From contig CAKZLO010000034.1 in assembly GCA_937127125.1 (NCBI GenBank), forward strand, positions 143,257 through 207,256: 64,000 nt of DNA, given 5' to 3'. The notes under the pieces are model-generated. The model did no database searches. It was not told the origin of the DNA and saw only the letters and a program-made list of their open reading frames with translations. This document shows positions 33,328-43,255 of the stretch, in pieces. This DNA comes from an uncultured Ardenticatenia bacterium (GTDB lineage Bacteria; Chloroflexota; Anaerolineae; 4572-78; NAK82). Position 1 is the stretch's first letter. Every line of letters starts with the position of its first letter. The translations under genes were made by a program, and so were the position numbers.

Positions 33328-34287
33328 ATGAGTATTGCAGGACGCAAAGTTGCGGTTGTGGCGATTGGCGGCAACTCTCTCATCAAGAATTCGGCGCATC
33401 AAACGGTAGAGGACCAATATGCAGCCGCCAGTGAAACGACCTATCACATCGCGCAGATGATCAGAATGGGGTGGGAAATTGCCCTCACCCATGGAAATGG
33501 CCCTCAGGTAGGCTTCATTCTGCGACGTTCCGAGCTGGCGCGGCATGAATTGCACGAAGTTCCTCTCGATGTGTGTGGCGCCGATACACAGGGTGCCATC
33601 GGATACGCCTTGCAACAAACCCTCCGCAATCATCTCCTGGACATGCGCATCACTAAACCGGTGGTGACAGTCGTGACTCAAGTGGAAGTAGGCCGTGACG
33701 ATCCTGCTTGGCAGAATCCCTCGAAACCTATTGGCTCCTTTATGACCGAAGCTCTGGCCAAGGAACGGCGGGAGAAAGATGGCTGGAACGTGATTGAAGA
33801 TGCTGGTCGTGGGTGGCGTCGTGTCATTGCGTCCCCGTTGCCCAAACGTGTGATCGAGCTGGACGCTGTGAAGCTGCTGTTGGACGCCGGCGTAGTGGTT
33901 ATCACCGTAGGAGGGGGTGGCATCCCAGTGGTGGCTGATGAGCAGGGCCATCTCAAGGGAGTAGCTGCCGTTATTGACAAAGATTACGCCTCGGGACTGC
34001 TTGCTTCATCTCTCGACGCTGATCTACTGCTCATCAGCACTGCGGTTGAAAAGGTTGCTCTCTATTTCGGTACACCTGAGCAACGTTGGTTGGACCGTAT
34101 CACTCTGAGCGAAGCAAAAAGGTATCTGGCTGAGGGGATACATTTCAAAAAGGGTAGTATGGCGCCCAAGATAGAAGCAATCATAGGTTTCTTGGAGCGG
34201 GGCGGTCGCTACGCTATCATCACCAATCCGGAAAACATCGAGCGTGCCCTAAACGGCGAAACAGGCACACACATTGTTCCTGACTGA
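33328..34287 (+). CDS. arcC: Carbamate kinase
   Basis: A 319-residue amino-acid-kinase fold enzyme of the ArcC type, which makes ATP from carbamoyl phosphate and ADP. Seen are VVAIGGNSLI at the start, LTHGNGPQVG near 53, the carbamate-kinase insertion around 120-170, VITVGGGGIPV, and VIDKDYASGLLA near 215. AGGAGAG precedes the ATG. Its position behind two transcarbamylases is the arrangement of fermentative carbamoyl-acid breakdown (as for arginine, agmatine, oxamate or allantoin), but no deiminase or ureidohydrolase is nearby. Confidence 0.92.
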   Translation: MSIAGRKVAVVAIGGNSLIKNSAHQTVEDQYAAASETTYHIAQMIRMGWEIALTHGNGPQVGFILRRSELARHELHEVPLDVCGADTQGAIGYALQQTLRNHLLDMRITKPVVTVVTQVEVGRDDPAWQNPSKPIGSFMTEALAKERREKDGWNVIEDAGRGWRRVIASPLPKRVIELDAVKLLLDAGVVVITVGGGGIPVVADEQGHLKGVAAVIDKDYASGLLASSLDADLLLISTAVEKVALYFGTPEQRWLDRITLSEAKRYLAEGIHFKKGSMAPKIEAIIGFLERGGRYAIITNPENIERALNGETGTHIVPD

Positions 34288-34404
34288 GGGAGTCCAACTC
34301 GGTCGCATCTTCCTATCTGCTCGGTTATCTCTCAGCTGATAGCTTTGTGCGTCTAAGAGGGAACAGGATAGGCCATCTTCATTCTCGGACTTGCGGAGGA
34401 AATC

Positions 34405-35091
34405 ATGGTCAGGTATCTAGTGTATATCGAGACTCGAGGCGACCCTATCACCTTGGAAGGTCCAGTAGCGCATGTGCCGGCACTCCCCGGTGCCTCTGCT
34501 CGTGGACAGACCATCGAGGAAGCTAAAGAGAACATTCGTGTCGCGATCGAACAATACCTCTCGCTGCTACGCAATGTAGGCGAGCCAGTTCCAAAGGCGA
34601 GCGAACCCATCCAGCTGGATTTCGAAGAGACAGAGGAAACTACCTTCGTGACTGACTATGATCCAGTATTGCCCAATGAACTGGAAGTCCTTCTTCGCTG
34701 GATGGCTGTCTCGCGTCAGGAACTGATGGATTTGCTGCGCTGTATGCCGCAAGAGATGTGGGACTGGAAACCCTCTGAGGATGCATGGTCGGTTGCTCAG
34801 ATCGTATGCCACATGGCCGAGTCCGACCTGTGGTATACCGATCGCCTTAAGCAATGGCCGGATGCGCCACTCTATCGTTTAGTGGCAACGCGTGGGGTTG
34901 CGCTCGAGCGATTGCGTGCTGTGCCCGAAACGGGGCGAGGGCGCGTTGTCCGTTACCAAGGCGAAGACTGGACGATGCGCAAGGTGATCCGACGTATGCT
35001 GGAACATGAGCGTGAACATATTGCTCAGTTGCGCACCATGATCGATGAGTATCATCGGCAGTCTCAGCCGAATACCAACACCTTGGCATAA
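34405..35091 (+). CDS. HicB-like domain fused to DinB domain
   Basis: 228 residues. The first 70 residues match the HicB-like partial RNase H fold (YIETRGDPITLEGPVAHVPALPGASARGQTIEEAKENIRVAIEQYL). The rest is a DinB/YfiT four-helix domain with possible metal His residues in ICHMAES (near 136) and LEHEREHIAQL (near 203-207). DinB proteins are metal-dependent enzymes such as thiol transferases; HicB-like domains occur in antitoxins. No HicA toxin gene lies beside it, so this is not a toxin-antitoxin pair. GGAGG precedes the ATG. Confidence 0.75.
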   Translation: MVRYLVYIETRGDPITLEGPVAHVPALPGASARGQTIEEAKENIRVAIEQYLSLLRNVGEPVPKASEPIQLDFEETEETTFVTDYDPVLPNELEVLLRWMAVSRQELMDLLRCMPQEMWDWKPSEDAWSVAQIVCHMAESDLWYTDRLKQWPDAPLYRLVATRGVALERLRAVPETGRGRVVRYQGEDWTMRKVIRRMLEHEREHIAQLRTMIDEYHRQSQPNTNTLA

Positions 35092-35225
35092 CTCGACGTC
35101 AGCCAGATGTTACGTGCTTCTCTTCGATCCAATTGCTTCCCCACTTGCACGGGTGATCTTTTTCAGCTCGGTTCCCGCGTTCCATTTAGGTCAGATCGGT
35201 TTCATACATGCAAAGGAAGGATGTG

Positions 35226-36539
35226 ATGGGGCTGCAAAAGGCAAGCTATGAACATGTTCTCAGCTTAAAATGCCTTGTCTGTGGCAAAGAATATCGGCCT
35301 GATGACGTGGACTATGTTTGCCCATATCATGGTAGTGAAGGCATACTCGACGTCCAGTATGACTATGAGCTAATTGGTCGTCGTCTTAGTCAAGGAGACT
35401 TGTTGCATTGCACGGATTACTCGATGTGGCGTTACAGAGCGTTGTTGCCTCTACGTGCTGATGCATCGTTGCCCCCATTAACCGTAGGGTGGACACCGCT
35501 TATGCGGGCAAATCGCCTTGCGGCGGATTGGGGGCTCAAACATCTGTGGGTTAAGGATGATAGCAGACAGCCCACTGGCTCGCTCAAAGATCGTGCGAGC
35601 GCTCTCGCCGTCGTCAAAGCTTGGGAGAAGGGAGCTAACGTCATCACAACAGCCAGCACAGGCAATGCTGCAGCTGCCCTTGCTGGCCTGTGTGCCAGCG
35701 TACGACAGCCCAACGTGATCTTTGTGCCACAGAGTGCGCCGTCTGCCAAGATTGCCCAGCTGCTTGTGTTCGGATCACAAGTTCTACTGGTGCAGGGCAG
35801 TTACGATGACGCCTTTGAGCTATGTCTCCTTGCTGCGCGAGAGTACGGATGGTACAATCGCAACACAGCCTATAATCCTTATATGACTGAGGGCAAGAAA
35901 ACTGTTGCTCTCGAGATATGCGAGCAGATGGGGTGGCAGGCACCTGATGCTATCTTCGTCAGCGTGGGAGACGGTTGCATCATTGGTGGACTGCACAAGG
36001 GATTGAAGGATCTCCACACCCTAGGCTGGATTGAGCACATGCCACGCTTAATAGGTGTGCAGGCTCAAGGCTCCGCTTACCTCTATGAGGCATGGATCAA
36101 CCACGAAGACGTGTTAACTAAACCACCTATTGAAGCTCATACCATCGCCGATAGCATCCGTGCTGGTCTGCCGCGTGATCGCTTGAAAGCAATGGCGGCG
36201 GTGCGCGAGACGAAAGGTGCTTTTGTATGTGTGAGCGACGAGGAGATCCTGGAGGCGATACCGGCATTGGCGCGCGGCTGTGGTATCTTCGCTGAGCCGG
36301 CTGGCGCTGCTGCTTATGCTGGGTTGCTGAAAGCGTTGCACAATGGGCTGGTGCACGCTGACGAACGTATTGTCATATTAATTACTGGCACAGGGCTTAA
36401 GGATGTGCCTAGCGCAATGAAAGCGATCGAACAGGCTGGTACACGCGCGCAAGTAGTGGAGAAGACAATCGAAGATGTTAGGAGAGCAGTAGGACAAATG
36501 AATTCTGCGTTGCGGAGATCATCCCCTTCTCCACCCTGA
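35226..36539 (+). CDS. Threonine synthase-like fold-type II PLP enzyme with N-terminal zinc ribbon
   Basis: 437 residues. Cys16, Cys19, Cys32 and His35 form a possible metal ribbon (CLVCG ... CPYHG). The PLP Lys is Lys121 in TGSLKDRAS, and the phosphate-binding GTGLK-type loop lies near the end ([12 protein letters not shown]). This is the ThrC architecture found in archaea and many Chloroflexota; some members act on other phospho-homoserine-like or diamino acids. Placed 3' of transcarbamylases and carbamate kinase, it could serve threonine synthesis or a neighbouring catabolic step. The ATG at 35226 follows GGAAGG; an ATG at 35208 is also possible. Confidence 0.8.
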   Translation: MGLQKASYEHVLSLKCLVCGKEYRPDDVDYVCPYHGSEGILDVQYDYELIGRRLSQGDLLHCTDYSMWRYRALLPLRADASLPPLTVGWTPLMRANRLAADWGLKHLWVKDDSRQPTGSLKDRASALAVVKAWEKGANVITTASTGNAAAALAGLCASVRQPNVIFVPQSAPSAKIAQLLVFGSQVLLVQGSYDDAFELCLLAAREYGWYNRNTAYNPYMTEGKKTVALEICEQMGWQAPDAIFVSVGDGCIIGGLHKGLKDLHTLGWIEHMPRLIGVQAQGSAYLYEAWINHEDVLTKPPIEAHTIADSIRAGLPRDRLKAMAAVRETKGAFVCVSDEEILEAIPALARGCGIFAEPAGAAAYAGLLKALHNGLVHADERIVILITGTGLKDVPSAMKAIEQAGTRAQVVEKTIEDVRRAVGQMNSALRRSSPSPP

Positions 36540-36601
36540 CACATCCGGAAGAGACTACACAGCTTTTGGTAGCAAGTGTAAGAGTACGGAGAAATACAGC
36601 G

Positions 36602-37576
36602 ATGGAGCGACCACGTTATTCGATTGTTGCCCCTTGCTACAATGAGGAAGGGGTGCTGCATGAGCTCTACAGGCGCATCAGCGCTGTAATGGACAGCATC
36701 GGCGAGCCATGGGAGCTGGTGTTAGTAAATGATGGCAGCCACGACCGCACTCCTGAGATCATGCGCGAGCTCCATCGGCGTGATCCACGAGTCAAGGTGG
36801 TGGATTTCGCACGGAATTTTGGTCACCAGATTGCCGTGACAGCTGGTCTGGACTTTGCCCAAGGTGATGCAGTGGTGATCATCGATGCCGATTTACAGGA
36901 CCCTCCGCAAGTGATCTCAGACATGGTCAACAAGTGGAAGGAGGGTTATGAAGTGGTTTACGCTGTGCGCACCCATCGCAAGGGAGAAACATGGTTTAAG
37001 AGGTTTACTGCCTCCCTCTTCTACCGCCTGATCTATCGGATCACCGACGTGAAGATCCCTCTAGATACAGGTGACTTTCGCCTGATGGATCGCAAAGTAG
37101 TGGATGCTCTCAAACAGATGCGTGAGCGCCACCGTTTTATTCGCGGCATGACCAGCTGGGTGGGGTTTCGTCAGACAGGTGTTTACTACGTACGCGAGGA
37201 ACGTTTTGCTGGCCAGACTCATTACCCCTTCCGCAAGATGTTCAAATTTGCTCTGGACGCCATCACTGGTTTCAGTTATCTCCCTTTGCAACTAGCTACT
37301 TATCTTGGCTTTGCCATCGCTGGGTTGAGTGCCCTTGCCGCAGTGATTGTTATCATCGCACGTCTCTTTATAGGGGCAGCTCCCTTCTATGGACAGGCAA
37401 CTACCCTTGTGTGCGTGTTGTTCATCGGGGGAGTGCAGCTGATCACCTTGGGAATTATCGGTGAGTACCTCGGGCGCATCTACGATGAGGTAAAAGGGCG
37501 TCCGTTGTACGTGCTACGCGAAGCGATTGGTTTTGGGGGATCAGAAGCGCTGTCGACGAGGCGAGAAGTTGAGTAG
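36602..37576 (+). CDS. GT2-family polyprenyl-phosphate sugar transferase (DPM1/GtrB-like)
   Basis: A 324-residue glycosyltransferase. A GT-A domain shows [30 protein letters not shown] (DxD) and the [10 protein letters not shown] helix; two C-terminal membrane helices follow (about 232-258 and 268-292). These proteins move a sugar from a nucleotide donor to polyprenyl phosphate for wall or glycan building. The ATG at 36602 has GGAG 11 bases upstream. It seems unrelated in function to its PLP-enzyme neighbours. Confidence 0.85.
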   Translation: MERPRYSIVAPCYNEEGVLHELYRRISAVMDSIGEPWELVLVNDGSHDRTPEIMRELHRRDPRVKVVDFARNFGHQIAVTAGLDFAQGDAVVIIDADLQDPPQVISDMVNKWKEGYEVVYAVRTHRKGETWFKRFTASLFYRLIYRITDVKIPLDTGDFRLMDRKVVDALKQMRERHRFIRGMTSWVGFRQTGVYYVREERFAGQTHYPFRKMFKFALDAITGFSYLPLQLATYLGFAIAGLSALAAVIVIIARLFIGAAPFYGQATTLVCVLFIGGVQLITLGIIGEYLGRIYDEVKGRPLYVLREAIGFGGSEALSTRREVE

Positions 37577-37605
37577 AAGATACAGCTATTCCGTGGAGAG
37601 ACTTC

Positions 37606-39075
37606 ATGATTGACTTGACCATCTACGAAGATCGCCTGGCTAGGGCGGTGCAGCGTGCGCGTGAGCGCGGCATAATCATCCCAACCTTCGCTCAACAGCG
37701 CGATCCGACCACTGTACCAGATGCGATCAAGTATAAGTTGGCGCACATTGGGCTGTGGGATATCAATCCTCTTAACCTGTTTCGCATCACGTGGAAGAAT
37801 GAACCGGTGGTCAGTGGGGGTGGCTTTGGCGGGGTGAACTATCTTGAATTCCCCCCCTCCTTGACTGGCGTCGAGGCGCGCATTATTGCGCTGGTGGGTA
37901 AATGGTTTCCGACCGGCGCGCACAAGGTGGGTGCAGCGTTTGGATGCCTGGTACCACGTCTTGTCACTGGCCAGTTCGACCCGACTACCCAGAAGGCGGT
38001 GTGGCCGTCGACGGGCAATTATTGTCGAGGTGGTGCATATGATTCTGCCCTGTTGGGATGTGAATCTATCGCTATTCTGCCGGAGGGAATGAGTCAAGAG
38101 CGCTTTGCATGGCTCTCCTCTGTGGCTGGAGAGGTGATTAAAACACCTGGCACAGAGAGCAATGTCAAGGAAATCTTCGATAAGTGTTGGGAGCTGCGTC
38201 GTTCTGGTGAGGATGTGGTCATTTTCAACCAGTTCGACGAAATGGGCAACTACCTGTGGCATTATTATATCACCGGTCACGCAATGGAAGAGGTGCTCCA
38301 GCAGGAGCTGCGACCGAATGATGTCTTCCGCGGTGTCGTGTTGACTACTGGTTCAGCAGGCACGATTGGGTGTGGCGATTACATGAAACAGCTGTTCCCT
38401 GCCAGCAAAGTTGCAGCCAGTGAGGCGCTGCAATGCCCTACATTGATGTATAACGGCTTCGGCGCCCATCGCATCGAGGGCATCGGTGACAAGCACGTGC
38501 CGTGGATTCACAACATCAAGAACACTGACCTTGTTATGGCTATCGACGATGAAGCTACTATGCAGCTCATCCGCCTGTTCAACGAACCAGCTGGACGGGC
38601 GTATCTGGCTTCGCGCGGGGTCCCTATGCGGACGATCACCGACTTGCCTTTGCTTGGCATCTCTGGGGTTGCTAATTTGCTCTCTTGTATCAAGTTTTCT
38701 CGCTACTATGAGCTAGGTGCCTCTGATGTGGTGCTGACAGTGCTCACTGACTCGATGGAAATGTATGTCAGTCGTCTGCGCGAACTGAATGAGGAACGCG
38801 GGGAGTTCACGCAGGAAGATGCCGTTGTAGCGTTTCATCGCTACCTGCTTGGTCAGGGGATTGAAAATGTGGAAGAGTTGAACTACTACGGTCGCAAGCG
38901 CATCCATAATCTGAAGTATTACACATGGGTTGAACAGCAAGGCAAGTCCGCTGAGGAGCTGGAAAAGCAGTGGTATGATCCCAACTACTGGACAGACATC
39001 CAAAATCAAGTCGATCAGATTGACGAATTGATCAAACTCTTCAACGAGCGTACTGGGCTGCTAAAAACACTTTGA
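37606..39075 (+). CDS. Uncharacterised fold-type II PLP-dependent enzyme
   Basis: 489 residues, TrpB/cysteine-synthase superfamily. The internal aldimine Lys is Lys107 in FPTGAHKVGAAF (TrpB has a similar GAHK). The PLP-phosphate loop is TTGSAGTIGCGDYMK near 247. The C-terminal 80 residues are charged and helical (EEQ... LEKQWYDPNYW), longer than in cysteine synthase. Close relatives are annotated only as PLP-dependent beta subunit in databases I know. Chemistry is likely beta-elimination or replacement on an amino acid. GGAGAG precedes the ATG. It may belong to the same catabolic set as the transcarbamylases. Confidence 0.8.
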   Translation: MIDLTIYEDRLARAVQRARERGIIIPTFAQQRDPTTVPDAIKYKLAHIGLWDINPLNLFRITWKNEPVVSGGGFGGVNYLEFPPSLTGVEARIIALVGKWFPTGAHKVGAAFGCLVPRLVTGQFDPTTQKAVWPSTGNYCRGGAYDSALLGCESIAILPEGMSQERFAWLSSVAGEVIKTPGTESNVKEIFDKCWELRRSGEDVVIFNQFDEMGNYLWHYYITGHAMEEVLQQELRPNDVFRGVVLTTGSAGTIGCGDYMKQLFPASKVAASEALQCPTLMYNGFGAHRIEGIGDKHVPWIHNIKNTDLVMAIDDEATMQLIRLFNEPAGRAYLASRGVPMRTITDLPLLGISGVANLLSCIKFSRYYELGASDVVLTVLTDSMEMYVSRLRELNEERGEFTQEDAVVAFHRYLLGQGIENVEELNYYGRKRIHNLKYYTWVEQQGKSAEELEKQWYDPNYWTDIQNQVDQIDELIKLFNERTGLLKTL

Positions 39076-39164
39076 TGGCTTGGTTGCTATAACGCGTTTC
39101 AGTCCTCTGGTGTGCAGAGTATGCAACACCGATAATCCCTGAGCTTTTTTCGGAGTTGTTGTAG

Positions 39165-40316
39165 ATGAATGGGCTTCCAGAAATCAGGATCGGTCTGATT
39201 GGCTATGGCTTTATCGGTAAGGTGCACACGTTGGCCTATCGATCGTTGCCGCTCATATACGATCCGATGCCGGCCTATGTGAAACTGGTGGGTGTTAGCG
39301 CAGCCAGCCGCGAGTCAGTGCAGAAAGCCGTCGATCAGGCAGGTTATGAGTTTGGTACTACGGATTGGCGGGAGTTGATCGCACGCGAGGATATCGAGGT
39401 AATCGACTGCTGTGTACCCAATCATCTACACTATGAGGTGGTAATGGCCGCGCTGCGGGCGGGCAAGCATGTCTATTGCGACAAACCGCTTGCAGCGAAC
39501 CTGACTCAGGCACGAGAAATGTTGATAGAGGCACAGCGCTCCGGTGTGCAACATCGTATGACCTTCCATTTGCGGTTTGTGCCTGCATTGATGCGCGCTA
39601 AGCAGCTGGTCGAGGAGGGTTTCTTGGGGCGCGTTTTTAGCTTCCGCGCCTGCTATCTGCACTCGGGGTATATCGATCCCAACCGGCCGATGTCTTGGCG
39701 TCTAGAGGCAGCTGCTGGCGGTGGTGCACTAGTTGATATGGGCTCTCACGTACTCGATTTGTTGCGCTACTTGCTGGGCGAGTTCGCAGAGGTCTTTGCC
39801 GTTACTGAGACCTTCATCAAGGAGCGTCCACTCCCCGGACAACCCAATCAACGTGCCAGGGTGATGGTGGATGATTTGGCTGTGCTAACCTTGCGCACCG
39901 TGAGTGGTGCGTTCGGTACAGTGGAAGCTAGTCGGTTGGCGACGGGCACAAACGATGAGATGCGTATTGAGATCCATGGTGAGCTGGGGGCGTTGCGTTT
40001 TAACCTGATGGATCCTAACTGGCTATATGTTTTTGACGCACGCGAGCCAGAAGCACCACTAGGGGGCAACCGCGGATTCAAGGCGATCGAGAGTGTGCAG
40101 CGCTATCCAGCACCAGCAGTGCTGCCCGGGCCTAAATTTGCGGTTGGCTGGCTGCGCTACCATATTGCCAGTCAGTTCGATTTCATCGCGAGCTTGGCGA
40201 AGGGGCAACCTAGTCCACCTGATTTCGAGGACGGCGTACGGGTGCAAGAGGTGATGGAAGCTGCTTACATCTCCGCGCGCGAAAGGCGCTGGGTCTCGCT
40301 GCCATTGCCGACATAG
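39165..40316 (+). CDS. Gfo/Idh/MocA-family oxidoreductase
   Basis: A 383-residue NAD(P)-dependent dehydrogenase. The Rossmann loop is GLIGYGFIGKVH near residue 13, the catalytic Lys lies in VYCDKPLAAN (EKP/DKP motif) near 107, and a C-terminal alpha/beta domain carries GGGALVDMGSHVLDLLRYLLG, with the His of the second motif near 191. The substrate, probably a sugar, inositol or sugar acid, cannot be told. It converges with thrS, leaving a 39-base gap with a small hairpin TGACC-ttggg-GGTCA. Confidence 0.85.
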   Translation: MNGLPEIRIGLIGYGFIGKVHTLAYRSLPLIYDPMPAYVKLVGVSAASRESVQKAVDQAGYEFGTTDWRELIAREDIEVIDCCVPNHLHYEVVMAALRAGKHVYCDKPLAANLTQAREMLIEAQRSGVQHRMTFHLRFVPALMRAKQLVEEGFLGRVFSFRACYLHSGYIDPNRPMSWRLEAAAGGGALVDMGSHVLDLLRYLLGEFAEVFAVTETFIKERPLPGQPNQRARVMVDDLAVLTLRTVSGAFGTVEASRLATGTNDEMRIEIHGELGALRFNLMDPNWLYVFDAREPEAPLGGNRGFKAIESVQRYPAPAVLPGPKFAVGWLRYHIASQFDFIASLAKGQPSPPDFEDGVRVQEVMEAAYISARERRWVSLPLPT

Positions 40317-40355
40317 GCAAGCTACCCAGCAGTGACCTTGGGGGTCAGTTGCGTT

Positions 40356-42155
40356 TCACACACTTCCTCTACTAGCGACAGCCTCCCGCACCATTGCAAT
40401 CAGCTCATCTATTGGTTTAGGTCCGAGGTCCTGTCCGCTGCGCAAACGGACGGCAACAGCGCCTGCCTGTACTTCTCTGTCGCCTACTACCAACATATAG
40501 GGGATCTTCTGCTCTTGGGCTTTGCGAATTTTGTTAGCCATACGGTCGCTGCCATCGTCCACCAGGGCGCGCAGGCCAGCAGCTTTCATTTGCGCGGCAA
40601 CCTCGCGGGCATACGTAACATGTCGGTCGGCAATGGGGATAAGAATCGCCTGAACGGGTGCCAGCCAGACGGGAAATGCTCCACCATAGTGCTCAATCAG
40701 GATGCCAAAGAAGCGTTCCATACTGCCCAAAAGTGCACGATGCACCATATACGGGCGGTGTGGTTGCCCGTCTTCGCCCATGTAGGTCAAGTCAAAGCGC
40801 TCCGGCAGATTAAAGTCGAACTGAATGGTGGTCAGCTGCCACTCACGATTGATCGCATCCTTTACCTTTAGGTCGATCTTAGGACCGTAGAAAGCGCCGC
40901 CGCCTTCGTCTATCTCGTAGGGAATGCCAGTGCGCTTGAGAGCCTCTTCCAGTGCTCCCTCGGCAGCACGCCACTGCTGTACATCACCCACTGCCTTACG
41001 TTCCCCCGGACGGGTGCTCAAATAGGCGCTGAACTCATCAAAGCCGAAAGAGCGCAGCAGGTGGAGTGAAAAGTTGAGCACAAAGTCGATTTCCGAGGGC
41101 ATTTGATCGGGCCGGCAAAAGTGGTGTGCATCATCTTGGGTGAACCCGCGCACGCGCAGCAACCCATGTAGCACGCCACTCCGCTCGTAACGGTACACGG
41201 TACCCCACTCGGCGAAACGCAAAGGCAGATCCCGATAGCTGCGTAATGCACTCTTGTAGATAAGGATGTGGAACGGGCAATTCATCGGTTTCAGGTAATA
41301 TTGTTGCCCTTCGATCTCCATAGGCGCGTACATATTCTCACGATAGTAGCCCAGATGCCCACTCGTTTCCCAGAGAGCACTGCGGCCGATATGGGGGGAG
41401 TAGACCAGCTCATATCCATTTGCCAAGTGTTCACGTTTACAAAAGTCTTCGACTAGATGACGGATCAGAGCCCCTTTTGGATGCCACAGGATCAACCCGC
41501 CTCCTAGCTGGTCCGGGTGAATGCTGAATAGGTCCAGCTGGGTCCCCAGACGACGGTGATCACGCTTCTCCGCTTCAGCTAGGCGCTTGAGATAATCCTC
41601 CAGGTCTTCAGCTGTCTCCCAAGCGGTGCCATAAATGCGCTGCAACATCGGGTTGCGCTCGTCGCCGCGCCAGTAGGCACCAGCAATTCTCAGCAGCTTG
41701 ACGCCATCTGGGTTGATTTGCCCCGTGCTATCCAGGTGGGGACCGCGGCATAGGTCTTCGAAATTGTCGTGGCGATAAGTGGTCAGCGTCGGCTGAGCTT
41801 CACCAGCGGACGACTCGCCATCCTCATCCAGACTGCCAGACACCAATCCCTCTATCAGCTCTAACTTATAGGGTTGATCGGCGAAAATCCGACATGCCTC
41901 CTCGGCTGTGACCTCACGGCGCATGAACTTATGATCAGCGGCAATGATCTCGCGCATACGTTTCTCAATGGCCACTAGGTCATCCGGAGTCAGTGACCGA
42001 GGGAGGTCAAAGTCATAGTAGAAGCCATCCTCAATTGCGGGTCCGATGGCCAGCTTGCCTCCCGGGAACATCTCCAAAACTGCCTGAGCCATCACATGAG
42101 CTGCCGAGTGGCGCAGGCGATACAAGTGACTTTCTGCGTAGTCAGAACGACTCAT
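40356..42155 (-). CDS. thrS: Threonyl-tRNA synthetase lacking the TGS domain
   Basis: 599 residues. The protein begins directly at the editing domain (RHSAAHVMAQAV with HxxxH near residues 16-20, and CRGPH near 136), so the N-terminal TGS domain of about 60 residues in most ThrRS is missing. The class II core is complete: motif 2 in FAEWGTVYRYERSG, the zinc-site Cys in MNCPFHILIYK, and motif 3 in PVWLAPVQ. The HGP-type anticodon domain ends the protein. The ATG at 42155 has AGGAG 7 bases before it, and no in-frame start precedes it. It follows aroF by 86 bases and may be on the same attenuated transcript. Confidence 0.92.
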   Translation of the reverse strand: MSRSDYAESHLYRLRHSAAHVMAQAVLEMFPGGKLAIGPAIEDGFYYDFDLPRSLTPDDLVAIEKRMREIIAADHKFMRREVTAEEACRIFADQPYKLELIEGLVSGSLDEDGESSAGEAQPTLTTYRHDNFEDLCRGPHLDSTGQINPDGVKLLRIAGAYWRGDERNPMLQRIYGTAWETAEDLEDYLKRLAEAEKRDHRRLGTQLDLFSIHPDQLGGGLILWHPKGALIRHLVEDFCKREHLANGYELVYSPHIGRSALWETSGHLGYYRENMYAPMEIEGQQYYLKPMNCPFHILIYKSALRSYRDLPLRFAEWGTVYRYERSGVLHGLLRVRGFTQDDAHHFCRPDQMPSEIDFVLNFSLHLLRSFGFDEFSAYLSTRPGERKAVGDVQQWRAAEGALEEALKRTGIPYEIDEGGGAFYGPKIDLKVKDAINREWQLTTIQFDFNLPERFDLTYMGEDGQPHRPYMVHRALLGSMERFFGILIEHYGGAFPVWLAPVQAILIPIADRHVTYAREVAAQMKAAGLRALVDDGSDRMANKIRKAQEQKIPYMLVVGDREVQAGAVAVRLRSGQDLGPKPIDELIAMVREAVASRGSV

Positions 42156-42241
42156 AACAAATCTCCTGGCAACAAAGGTGTCTTGGTGTCATCATCCACC
42201 TGGAATTGCGACGTGAACACCCCCTAATGATATAGACCGTA

Positions 42242-43255
42242 TTATATAGTCCGTTCGACCGCTTCGGCCACGCGCTCCAGTTGTTTCATCAGTTCACTGA
42301 AACGTGTCGCTCGCAAAGACTGACCACCGTCCGAGAGGGCTTTCTCCGGGTGTGGATGCACTTCAATGATCAGACCATCTGCACCGGCCGCTATTGAGGC
42401 GCGCGAGACAGCACTGACCAGATTCCACTTGCCAGTGGCATGGCTGGGGTCCACAATGATGGGCAAGTGGGTTAACTCCTTAATCACTGGTACAGCATTA
42501 ATGTCCAACGTGTTGCGAGTGTAAGTCTCAAATGTACGAATACCTCGTTCGCACAGAATCACTCTCCGGTTGCCGTGCGATAGGATGTACTCAGCGCTCA
42601 TCAACAGCTCCTCAATGGTGGACATCATACCCCGCTTGAGCAGCACAGGGAACCCTGCCTCGCCGATAGCATGTAACAACGCATAGTTCTGCATATTGCG
42701 TGTGCCGATCTGAAGCACGTCGGCATATTTGGCGACCAATGGTACCTGGTCCGGTGACATCACTTCGGTTACGATGGGCAGGCCGGTGAGCTCTCTGGCT
42801 TCGGCTAAATAAACAAGTGCCTCCTCACCTAGTCCCTGAAAACTATAGGGAGAAGTACGTGGCTTGAAAGCACCACCGCGGAGCATGTGGGCGCCTGCTT
42901 CTTTGACAAGATGGGCTGTTTCCAGGATCTGTTCGCGACTTTCCACAGCGCATGGACCGGCTATGATGGTGAGACGTTTACCGCCCACAGGATGGCCAGC
43001 AATTTCAATAACGGTATCGTGCGGCTGGAAATCGCGGCTGGCCAGCTTGAATGGCCGCAAGATGGGCACAATGCGCTCTACACCTTGCATACGCGCCAAG
43101 CTGTCTTTGTCCACTGGCCGCTCATCGCCAATAACCCCAATGATAGTTCGCTCCTCGCCTCGCGACAGGTGGGTGCGAAACCCCAATTCGTTCACACGCG
43201 CAACAACATTATCGATCTCTTCTTGGGTCGCGCCCATGCGCATTACGATGATCAT
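42242..43255 (-). CDS. aroF: 3-deoxy-7-phosphoheptulonate (DAHP) synthase
   Basis: A 337-residue DAHP synthase of the type I-beta class, joining PEP and erythrose 4-phosphate as the first step of aromatic synthesis. The N-terminal ferredoxin-like regulatory domain covers residues 1-65. The barrel shows [51 protein letters not shown] and [17 protein letters not shown]. The ferredoxin-like domain gives Tyr/Phe feedback in the Thermotoga enzyme. Its ATG overlaps the chorismate mutase stop by 4 bases, and the two share a leader with an amino-acid attenuator. Confidence 0.94.
   Translation of the reverse strand: MIIVMRMGATQEEIDNVVARVNELGFRTHLSRGEERTIIGVIGDERPVDKDSLARMQGVERIVPILRPFKLASRDFQPHDTVIEIAGHPVGGKRLTIIAGPCAVESREQILETAHLVKEAGAHMLRGGAFKPRTSPYSFQGLGEEALVYLAEARELTGLPIVTEVMSPDQVPLVAKYADVLQIGTRNMQNYALLHAIGEAGFPVLLKRGMMSTIEELLMSAEYILSHGNRRVILCERGIRTFETYTRNTLDINAVPVIKELTHLPIIVDPSHATGKWNLVSAVSRASIAAGADGLIIEVHPHPEKALSDGGQSLRATRFSELMKQLERVAEAVERTI

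Noticed and set aside
33232-33951. 239-codon frame opposite carbamate kinase
   Set aside because: Antisense shadow of arcC with low-quality composition (many His, Arg and Ser) and no start signals.
34405-35091. HicAB toxin-antitoxin system
   Set aside because: No HicA-like small gene lies on either side, and the HicB-like part is fused to DinB.
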